A DNA stretch of 8,984 nt from Nanobdellota archaeon (GTDB lineage Archaea; Nanobdellota; Nanobdellia; Pacearchaeales; GW2011-AR1): NCBI GenBank assembly GCA_018817905.1, contig JAHISS010000128.1:1-8984 (forward strand), given 5' to 3'. The notes under the pieces are model-generated. The model did no database searches. It saw only the letters and a program-made list of their open reading frames with translations, and was not told the origin of the DNA. The first letter of the stretch is position 1, and every line of letters starts with the position of its first letter. Position numbers and translations under genes: made by a program. Positions 1 through 4,627 of this stretch are shown piece after piece.

Positions 1-147
1 ATGTTTAACCTTAGGTTAAGGTTAGCACGAGTTATTTGAATGGTTTGTCGACGATAAGGTTTTTCCATCAAAAAAGTAGGGGTTAGAAAATGATTTTTTA
101 TTTTTTAGGGCTAGTTCAACGCCCCCGCATTTTTCCTAAATTTAAAT
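1..147. other. Noncoding left edge with repeat-like motifs
   Basis: No gene is seen here. Positions 5-31 contain TTAACCTTAG followed about 21 bases later by CACGAG. The same two words, spaced 22 bases apart, occur at 2141-2168 next to the tRNA-Arg fragment. Positions 111-126 carry one copy of the CGCCCCC repeat listed separately. On the minus strand this stretch is the sequence just downstream of the phosphohistidine-domain gene; I see no convincing terminator beyond T/A-rich runs. Confidence 0.4.
111..126. repeat. Left copy of CTAGTTMAACGCCCCC direct repeat
   Basis: CTAGTTCAACGCCCCC here matches CTAGTTAAACGCCCCC at 2014-2029 with one mismatch in 16 bases, in the same orientation. The two copies lie just outside the two minus-strand genes between them. 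A shorter third match, AGTTGAACGCCCCC, is at 2150-2163. What the repeat does is unknown; it could mark the ends of an inserted segment. Confidence 0.55.
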
Positions 148-1272
148 TTATAATTTTTCTATTTTTTTAACAATTCCGTTGTTAGCATTAACTTCAATTA
201 AATCTCCGTCTTTGAAAACTTCTGTCGCATACTTTGTTCCAACTACACAAGGAATATTAAACTCTCTGCTTATAATTGCTGCATGGCTCATTAATCCACC
301 TTCATCTGTAACAATAGCTACTGCTTTTTCCATAATAACAACCATCTCGGGTCCGGTTGTTGTAGAAACTAAAACCTCTCCTTTTTGGAATTTATGTAAA
401 TGTTCTTCAGGATTCATAGAAAAGGGAATAATCCTAACTTTCCCTTTAGCACAGCCCTTACTTGCAGGAGTTCCGATAACTTCTTCTTTTGGGATTTCTT
501 TTTCTAATTCTCTTATTTTTCTGTAAGCCTCTCCACCAGAAGAGATAATTAGTTGTTCTTTTTCTTTATCCCACTTAACAAAAGAATAAACATGTCTTTC
601 TGAACAATCTTTTATTTCCTTTCCTTCCAATAATTTTTCTATTTCTTTAGAAGTCATAGAAGTAGAATCTTCTCTATTTGTTTTCATGACTATTTGTCCC
701 AAAACTTCTGATAAAAGAGAGTTCGGTCCAAGTGCTAAATCATTCAAAAGTTTTCTATATTCAAATTTCAAATGTTGCATAGAAATTGTATAATCTGCGA
801 GTTTTCTTTCTTTTTCGGGCCAAGAAGCTAAATTGACTTTGTTAGACAAAACTTCCTCAAAAGAATGTCCTGTTTGTTTAACATAATTGTTTAATTCAGT
901 TTCAACTTTATTAAAATAAAAAAATTCTGTCTCTTTATATGTGTCAAAGAATTCATTTACAAACTGCTTGAATTCTTTTAAAAAAGAAATAAATTCTTCC
1001 TTTGAAATTTCCTGTATTTTTATTTCCTTTAACTTGTTTGTTTTTTCTAAAAATATTTTGTATCTTTCTTCAAAACTCTTGAATGTTTTTTCATCTAAAG
1101 CCATCTGAAAACCTTGTTCAGCTAATTCTTTTAATATTTCCTCTGAAAGAAAAAACTCCCATTTTCCATTTTTTATTGTAACAATCGGTTCAAATTTTCC
1201 ATAAGCTGGAACAAACAAATCTGTAATAAAAATGTTTGAATACGGAAGTTTGAATATTGGTTCGTAGGTCAT
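148..1272 (-). CDS. Stand-alone PEP-utilising enzyme mobile (phosphohistidine) domain protein
   Basis: This 374-residue protein ends in the swivelling phosphohistidine domain of PEP synthase, pyruvate phosphate dikinase and rifampicin phosphotransferase. The domain runs from about residue 263 and contains GTPASKGCAKGKV and then GGLMSHAAIISREF, in which His330 is the expected phosphorylated residue, followed by IPCVVGT. Residues 1 to about 260 are mostly charged and helical and show no ATP-grasp nucleotide-binding domain and no C-terminal PEP-binding barrel. It therefore cannot carry out a whole dikinase reaction alone; a separate ATP-binding partner, or a use as phosphoryl carrier, is inferred. 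The ATG at 1272 is 20 bp after the upstream phosphatase-like gene and has its own TATA box overlapping that gene's stop. The gene is AT-rich compared with the permease and DHS genes. Family assignment is secure; substrate is unknown. Confidence 0.85.
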   Translation of the reverse strand: MTYEPIFKLPYSNIFITDLFVPAYGKFEPIVTIKNGKWEFFLSEEILKELAEQGFQMALDEKTFKSFEERYKIFLEKTNKLKEIKIQEISKEEFISFLKEFKQFVNEFFDTYKETEFFYFNKVETELNNYVKQTGHSFEEVLSNKVNLASWPEKERKLADYTISMQHLKFEYRKLLNDLALGPNSLLSEVLGQIVMKTNREDSTSMTSKEIEKLLEGKEIKDCSERHVYSFVKWDKEKEQLIISSGGEAYRKIRELEKEIPKEEVIGTPASKGCAKGKVRIIPFSMNPEEHLHKFQKGEVLVSTTTGPEMVVIMEKAVAIVTDEGGLMSHAAIISREFNIPCVVGTKYATEVFKDGDLIEVNANNGIVKKIEKL

Positions 1273-1292
1273 GTTAAACTTAATATATTGCG

Positions 1293-1300
1293 TTATAAAA
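1293..1300 (-). promoter_or_regulatory. TATA box for the phosphohistidine-domain gene
   Basis: The minus strand reads TTTTATAA, centred about 24-25 bp before the A of the ATG at 1272, the spacing of an archaeal leaderless promoter. It overlaps the TAA stop of the upstream phosphatase-like gene, so the second gene may be transcribed both from here and by read-through. Confidence 0.5.
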
Positions 1301-1889
1301 ATTTATCCATTGCTCTTTCTGTTGCTTCTTCTACTTGGTTTACAATAGCCCTATATTCTTCAAGAGTTGACAATATTGGATCATCTATTTTTCCAATCAA
1401 TTCTATTTTAGGGGTTGTACTCGCATGAGCATAAATGCCTTGAACTCTCCCATAATTCTCTTCGTCCATTGGAAGAATAAGTTCAGCATTGGCTCTTACT
1501 ATTGTTTGACGCGATTGTCTGTTAGGATTAAGATATGTAAAAATTCCTTTTTCTCCCAAAACAATCCTTCTTTGCTCAGATTCTCTCTTTCTTATTTCTT
1601 CGAAAATCTTATCCAAGATTTTATCAAGATTCCTTCTTTGTTTTATTTCGCCAACCTCATCATCATTAATAATCCCTTGTTGAAGAGCTTTATAACTAAA
1701 TCTTTCAAGTAAGTTTCCCAATGTTTCCATATCCGGATTTTTTAAGAAATTAACAAGAGTTCCACTTGAACTTAATTCAACTTCTTCCACTAAACCTTTT
1801 CTATCTAAATATCTTTTAGCGAAAGCCTCAGCTAAGGGGCTTCTTCCTTTATTTCCTGCGCATACAAATTCTATGTTCTGATATTGCAT
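1293..1889 (-). CDS. Low-molecular-weight protein tyrosine phosphatase-like protein
   Basis: The N-terminus FVCAGNKGRSPLAEAF fits the phosphate-binding loop C-x5-R-S of low-molecular-weight phosphotyrosine phosphatases and related arsenate reductases: Cys10 would be the nucleophile and Arg16 the phosphate-binding residue. Further on, AELILPMDEENY matches the conserved LILxMDxxN segment, and IDDP near residues 168-171 supplies the expected general-acid Asp before Pro. At 198 residues it is about 40 longer than typical family members; the extra part is a charged, helical stretch at roughly residues 60-115. The start ATG at 1889 is preceded by GAGAGAAG five bases upstream, a weak ribosome-binding site, and by a hairpin at 1917-1932. 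It is the first gene of a two-gene unit with the phosphohistidine-domain protein. Fold and catalytic residues are clear; the substrate (phosphotyrosine, another phospho-residue or a small molecule) is not. Confidence 0.78.
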   Translation of the reverse strand: MQYQNIEFVCAGNKGRSPLAEAFAKRYLDRKGLVEEVELSSSGTLVNFLKNPDMETLGNLLERFSYKALQQGIINDDEVGEIKQRRNLDKILDKIFEEIRKRESEQRRIVLGEKGIFTYLNPNRQSRQTIVRANAELILPMDEENYGRVQGIYAHASTTPKIELIGKIDDPILSTLEEYRAIVNQVEEATERAMDKFL

Positions 1890-1916
1890 ATTAACTTCTC
1901 TCAGAATTAGGCTTCC

Positions 1917-1932
1917 GAGGTGCCAACACCTC
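1917..1932 (-). promoter_or_regulatory. Leader hairpin containing Shine-Dalgarno and anti-Shine-Dalgarno words
   Basis: GAGGTG, a CCAA loop and CACCTC form a perfect 6-bp stem 28-43 bases upstream of the phosphatase-like ATG. The stem strand GAGGTG is a canonical archaeal Shine-Dalgarno word and CACCTC is its complement. An AT-rich TATA-like stretch (ATAAAAATAA, about 1940-1951) lies just upstream, so the hairpin would be at or near the 5' end of the transcript. A regulatory role is inference. Confidence 0.4.
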
Positions 1933-2013
1933 TAATTTAGATTATTTTTATTGTTTAAAAACCTAATTATTATCATCAAAAATATTATTTATTTGATTTA
2001 TGGATTTTCAATA

Positions 2014-2029
2014 CTAGTTAAACGCCCCC
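2014..2029. repeat. Right copy of CTAGTTMAACGCCCCC direct repeat
   Basis: CTAGTTAAACGCCCCC is the direct-repeat partner of 111-126, differing at one base. The pair encloses about 1.9 kb holding the phosphatase-like and phosphohistidine-domain genes. Confidence 0.55.
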
Positions 2030-2064
2030 CGAATCTCAAGTCTAAAAATTTTACATTCGCTGTG

Positions 2065-2088
2065 TAAACGCCCTTGCGGGAGCGTTTA
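2065..2088. repeat. Strong hairpin TAAACGCCC/GGGAGCGTTTA
   Basis: TAAACGC at 2065-2071 pairs with GCGTTTA at 2082-2088. Two further C-G pairs follow after a single bulged A, leaving a 5-base loop. Its arms repeat the AACGCCC word of the flanking direct repeats. It sits in a 330-base stretch without a protein gene (1890-2220), and no T-run follows it that would mark a classical terminator. Confidence 0.5.
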
Positions 2089-2160
2089 ACCGAATTTAGC
2101 ATAATTTGAGCTGATTTTTACATATAAAGTCGTGCAATTGTTAACCTTAAGTTGAACGCC

Positions 2161-2179
2161 CCCACGAGGAATTGAACCC
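2161..2179 (-). repeat. 19-bp copy of the tRNA-Arg 3' end
   Basis: CCCACGAGGAATTGAACCC here is identical to 2225-2243, the T-arm and 3' acceptor part of the tRNA-Arg gene, in the same orientation and 64 bp away. A duplicated tRNA 3' end is what site-specific integration at a tRNA gene leaves behind. The acceptor bases beyond the repeat do not match, so it is not a second functional tRNA. Confidence 0.65.
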
Positions 2180-2203
2180 TTATGTAAAACATTGTCATTT
2201 TGT

Positions 2204-2247
2204 ATCGGGGTTCGTTGGGATGGGCCCACGAGGAATTGAACCCCGAT
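2204..2247 (-). repeat. Inverted repeat linking tRNA-Arg T arm and its trailer
   Basis: ATCGGGGTTC at 2204-2213 is the exact inverted complement of GAACCCCGAT at 2238-2247, the variable loop, 5' T-stem and start of the T loop. In a precursor transcript the trailer could form 10 base pairs with this part of the tRNA, in competition with its own 5-bp T stem. It may also be a rearranged remnant of the tRNA. Confidence 0.5.
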
Positions 2248-2292
2248 CTACAGGTCCGAAGCCTGTCATTCTATCCATTAAACTATGAGCCC
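2221..2292 (-). tRNA. trnR: tRNA-Arg (anticodon TCG)
   Basis: Read on the minus strand, the gene folds into a full cloverleaf. GGGCTCA pairs with TGGGCCC in the acceptor (one G-T pair). A D arm begins GTTT and has GG in its loop. An anticodon stem ACAGG/CCTGT encloses the loop CTTCGGA with anticodon TCG. The T arm is CGGGG-TTCAATT-CCTCG. The discriminator base is A, and the next bases are TCC, so CCA is not encoded, as is usual in archaea. There is no intron at the anticodon. It should read arginine CGA and possibly other CGN codons. Partial copies of tRNA sequence lie on both sides. Confidence 0.93.
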
Positions 2293-2322
2293 TTTGCTTT
2301 CTAATTGCTCATGGTTTTTTGA

Positions 2323-2348
2323 GTTTACCTCAACTAAACTATAAGCCC
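2323..2348 (-). pseudogene. Degenerate tRNA 5'-half (acceptor and D arm)
   Basis: The minus strand reads GGGCTTATAGTTTAGT and continues to a GTTT/AAAC D-type stem. This resembles the first 16 bases of the intact tRNA-Arg (GGGCTCATAGTTTAAT), which starts 31 bases downstream of the fragment's D stem. Beyond the D stem, CTCA/TGAG could form a short stem around an A-rich loop, but no T arm or 3' acceptor follows. It is best read as the remnant of a duplicated tRNA gene; a functional split-tRNA half cannot be excluded from sequence alone. Confidence 0.45.
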
Positions 2349-2397
2349 GATTTTACCAAACAATTACCTTTTTTAACCTTATTGTCTTTAAAACAAA

Positions 2398-3513
2398 ATG
2401 TCGAAAACATTTGCCGCTGTTTCCACAATGGTCGGCACAATCATCGGCGCAGGAATCTTAGGAATTCCTTACGTTGTAATGCGCTCCGGCTTTCTCATCG
2501 GTGTGCTCAACATGATTGTCATCGCAGCAATTCTCCTGTTAGTCAATCTTTACCTCGGTGAAATCGGACTAAGAACAAAAACAAACCACCACCTCTCTGG
2601 CTATGCTGAAAAATATCTCGGGAAAAAAGGAAAGCTCCTGATGTTCTTCGCCTTTGCATTCGGAGTTTACTCTGCGCTAATCGCTTACCTTATCGGAGAA
2701 GGCGAATCTTTCTCATATTTTTTCTTCAACTCAACTGACTACTCGCTATATTTCGGAATCGCGTTCTGGTTCTTGCTCTCTGCAATAACTTACTTCGGAC
2801 TCAAAGCGCTGGAAGAAGGAGAAGAATTCGGCATAGTTGTAATTTTCCTACTCATCATTTCAATCGCAATATTTTACGCAAACAAAATCGACGTTAGCAA
2901 TCTGACCTATAATAATCCTTCGCTTTTCTACGTCCCATTCGGCGTAATCCTCTTCGCATTCCTCGGATTTTCTGCAATTCCAGAAGTTGAAAGAATCCTC
3001 CGAAAAGACAAAGGCCTGACAAAAAGAGTAATTTGCATTTCATCATTAGTCACTTTAATAATTTACATAATCTTTACCGCAATTGTCGTCGGCTCGCAAA
3101 GCCAGCCAACACCACAACTCGCAACTCTTGCCCTTGGAAAAGTTTTCATCTTCTTCGGTATCTTGACAATGTTCACATCTTACCTTGCTTTAGCAACCGC
3201 ACTTGTCGACACATTCCGCTTCGACTTCAAAAAAACAAAAAACCGCGCCTGGCTTTACACCATTTGCCTGCCACTTCCAATCTTCCTCATCCTCCATTTT
3301 TTCAACAAAGCGTCTTTTATAAAAATCCTCGGCATCGGAGGCGTCATCTCTGGAACCATAGTCGCAGCATTAATCCTCCTCATGATAAAAAAAGCCAAAA
3401 AACTCGGCAGCCGCAAACCAGAATATTCAGTCCCATATTCAAGAATCCTCGCCTGGCTCATAGTCTTAATCCTAGCTGCCGGCGCGGTCTTAGAAATTTG
3501 GAGTAGTTTTTAG
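2398..3513 (+). CDS. Amino-acid permease, APC superfamily (aromatic amino-acid transporter-like)
   Basis: This 371-residue integral membrane protein has about 11 hydrophobic segments, near residues 6-24, 30-52, 79-101, 114-133, 142-160, 174-196, 210-230, 244-266, 282-299, 305-326 and 347-368. The first carries GTIIGAGILGIPY, the unwound glycine-rich helix that binds the amino-acid carboxylate in LeuT-fold transporters, and resembles the tryptophan/tyrosine permease branch. It is slightly shorter than bacterial Mtr/TyrP-type permeases. It probably imports an amino acid using an ion gradient; the substrate is not determined by sequence. It is the only plus-strand gene and diverges from tRNA-Arg. 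The ATG at 2398 gives the expected short N-terminus; a weak T/A-rich element around 2369-2378 lies at promoter distance. Codons favour C at the third position, unlike the AT-rich genes to the left. A copy of its 3' end is found at 4460-4507. Confidence 0.85.
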   Translation: MSKTFAAVSTMVGTIIGAGILGIPYVVMRSGFLIGVLNMIVIAAILLLVNLYLGEIGLRTKTNHHLSGYAEKYLGKKGKLLMFFAFAFGVYSALIAYLIGEGESFSYFFFNSTDYSLYFGIAFWFLLSAITYFGLKALEEGEEFGIVVIFLLIISIAIFYANKIDVSNLTYNNPSLFYVPFGVILFAFLGFSAIPEVERILRKDKGLTKRVICISSLVTLIIYIIFTAIVVGSQSQPTPQLATLALGKVFIFFGILTMFTSYLALATALVDTFRFDFKKTKNRAWLYTICLPLPIFLILHFFNKASFIKILGIGGVISGTIVAALILLMIKKAKKLGSRKPEYSVPYSRILAWLIVLILAAGAVLEIWSSF

Positions 3514-3515
3514 GA

Positions 3516-3690
3516 TGAATTAGTATCTCCGCGCAAGAATAAAAATTGAGAATTTGTTTTTCTGCAACAAGTAATCAATTTCGCGCGTAAAGAATTCTGC
3601 GTAGGAAATTGCGCGAAATTGAACTCCCTGGGCGGGCGGGGTGGGAGCAGAAAAACAAACTCAAAAAAATTATGCAGAGATACTATGAAT
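3516..3690. mobile_element. 165-bp foldback (MITE-like) element with TGAAT target duplication
   Basis: The element spans 3521-3685 and is flanked exactly by TGAAT at 3516-3520 and 3686-3690. Its ends are a perfect 9-bp inverted repeat, TAGTATCTC and GAGATACTA. Inside, further paired arms continue the foldback: TTGAG (3546-3550) with CTCAA (3660-3664), TTTGTTTTTCTGC (3553-3565) with GCAGAAAAACAAA (3647-3659), and CAATTTCGCGC (3576-3586) with GCGCGAAATTG (3611-3621). It starts seven bases after the permease stop codon. It has no credible coding capacity, so it would need a transposase elsewhere. Transcribed in either direction it would form a long hairpin. Confidence 0.75.
3630..3645 (+). other. 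G-quadruplex motif inside the foldback element
   Basis: GGGCGGGCGGGGTGGG consists of four G-runs separated by single bases, the type expected to form a very stable parallel quadruplex. It is flanked by CTCCC (3624-3628) and GGGAG (3643-3647), which offer an alternative short hairpin. It sits in the unpaired right-hand part of the foldback, in an otherwise GC-poor intergenic region. Confidence 0.65.
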
Positions 3691-3731
3691 GACAACTGCT
3701 TCAAAGAACTAAAAAAGATTATCACAAATCA

Positions 3732-3766
3732 ACCACAAAGATGGGATTTATTATTTAATTATTTGG
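3732..3766. repeat. Copy A of the permease-downstream repeat
   Basis: The 35 bases here match 4570-4604 at 31 positions without a gap; both contain ACCACAAAG and ATTATTTAATTATT. Each copy follows a permease 3' end (3513 and 4507) in the same order, so both belong to one duplicated segment. Confidence 0.7.
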
Positions 3767-4012
3767 ATGACTCCTCCCCGCTCTAAAGGCTCACCGCTTC
3801 GCGAAACAAAGTATCAAAGTTTTCTTTTTCGTTATTTATGACTGCACGCTAACGAACAGAGTGAGTTATAAATCAAGACGTCAGTCACAAAAATTGGCGT
3901 CCTATTCGCGCAGCAAAACTCAGCATTCTATCCATCAGTATCCACAATCCATTCTGAGGGGTAGAAAATATCCTAATCCTTCTCTGCTTTAGCAAAACCC
4001 ATCCCAGCCCAT
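3767..4012. other. Noncoding stretch with no assignable element
   Basis: About 245 bases with no supported gene. ATTTATGACT (3834-3843) and AGTTATAAAT (3864-3873) could pair with one mismatch, but the stem is AT-rich and weak. On the minus strand this is the 3' side of the decarboxylase gene. Confidence 0.35.
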
Positions 4013-4366
4013 TCATCCCCGCATCATTGTTCTGCTCTTCATTCTCTTCCCGTCAAAAAACTTTTTAACAAACTTCCTCGCCTTCTTTGCGTCAAACTCC
4101 TTGCAGCTGAAAATATCAACAAACACCCGCTTATCAACTTCGTCGCAATGCACACTTATCGAAGACGTCTCAATAAACTGAAGAGCAGAATTTCCCTCCA
4201 GCTCCCCGTCTCCAAATCTTTCCACCATCGGTCTGCCAAACGGCTTCATCCCAATCTCCCCGCATAATTCCAAACAGAACTCCTCAAGTTTTTTCTTATC
4301 CTTCAACACATCTTCCCTGCACTCAAATAAATCAATCGCTGTCAACTGCCCCCATTTATTTTGCAT
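4013..4366 (-). CDS. speH: Pyruvoyl-dependent AdoMet decarboxylase family protein (class 1B-like)
   Basis: This 117-residue protein matches the small prokaryotic S-adenosylmethionine decarboxylases, which self-cleave to create a pyruvoyl group from serine. Ser68, His73 and Cys88 in FIETSSISVHC...FSC have the same spacing (5 and 20) as the pyruvoyl Ser63, processing His68 and catalytic Cys83 that I recall for the Thermotoga maritima enzyme. The residue before the cleavage serine is Thr rather than the usual Glu, and the one after is Ser rather than His. The expected role is making decarboxylated AdoMet for spermidine. Family members have also been recruited as ornithine or arginine decarboxylases, so the substrate is open. 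I chose the ATG at 4366 over a GTG four codons earlier because WGQLTAIDLFEC fits the family N-terminus and a TATA box lies 25 bp upstream. Deoxyhypusine synthase, a spermidine user, is the next gene upstream. Confidence 0.8.
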   Translation of the reverse strand: MQNKWGQLTAIDLFECREDVLKDKKKLEEFCLELCGEIGMKPFGRPMVERFGDGELEGNSALQFIETSSISVHCDEVDKRVFVDIFSCKEFDAKKARKFVKKFFDGKRMKSRTMMRG

Positions 4367-4387
4367 GCATAATATCACATTTATTTA

Positions 4388-4395
4388 TTTATAAA
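4388..4395 (-). promoter_or_regulatory. TATA box for the decarboxylase gene
   Basis: TTTATAAA is centred 25-26 bp before the A of the ATG at 4366. This predicts a leaderless transcript and argues against the GTG at 4378, which would lie only about 13 bp from the box. Confidence 0.6.
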
Positions 4396-4459
4396 ATTAT
4401 CTCAAAGCAATTCCCGCCCGCTCTCCGATTATACCTCCGCCACCGCACCCCGAAATAAG

Positions 4460-4507
4460 TTAGTTCTATGCGCTGGCGCAGTCTTAGAAATTTGGAGTAA
4501 TTTTTAG
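4460..4507 (+). pseudogene. Remnant 3' end of a second permease copy
   Basis: These 48 bases align without gaps to the permease 3' end at 3466-3513 (39 of 48 identical, 31 of 33 over the last part). In frame they encode LCAGAVLEIWSNF and a stop, against LAAGAVLEIWSSF and a stop in the intact gene. Upstream of about 4460 the similarity is lost, so only the tail remains. The downstream repeat at 4570-4604 shows that the duplication included flanking sequence. The decarboxylase gene lies between the two copies. Confidence 0.75.
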
Positions 4508-4569
4508 AAAAGTGAATCACTCCTAAAAAGAAAGGTATCTGAATAAAAAATAAAAATTATCAAACCCCG

Positions 4570-4604
4570 ACCACAAAGAAGGGACTGATTATTTAATTAT
4601 TGGG
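4570..4604. repeat. Copy B of the permease-downstream repeat
   Basis: Partner of 3732-3766, with 31 of 35 bases identical. Between the permease-tail remnant and this repeat there is a TGAAT at 4513-4517 but no foldback element, so this copy may show the locus without the insertion. Confidence 0.7.
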
Positions 4605-4627
4605 GGTTGGGGGCTTTCGAAATGATA

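Noticed and set aside
3510..3725. 71-residue minus-strand reading frame after the permease
   Set aside because: It runs through the whole foldback element and the G-rich block, has low-complexity composition and no family resemblance; it is a by-product of the repeat.
3834..3873. Weak inverted repeat ATTTATGACT/AGTTATAAAT
   Set aside because: It is AT-rich, has one mismatch and a 20-base loop, with no supporting context; compatible with chance.
4367..4378. GTG start of the decarboxylase at 4378
   Set aside because: It lies only about 13 bp from the TATA box, and the four extra residues are not expected in the family; the ATG at 4366 fits better.
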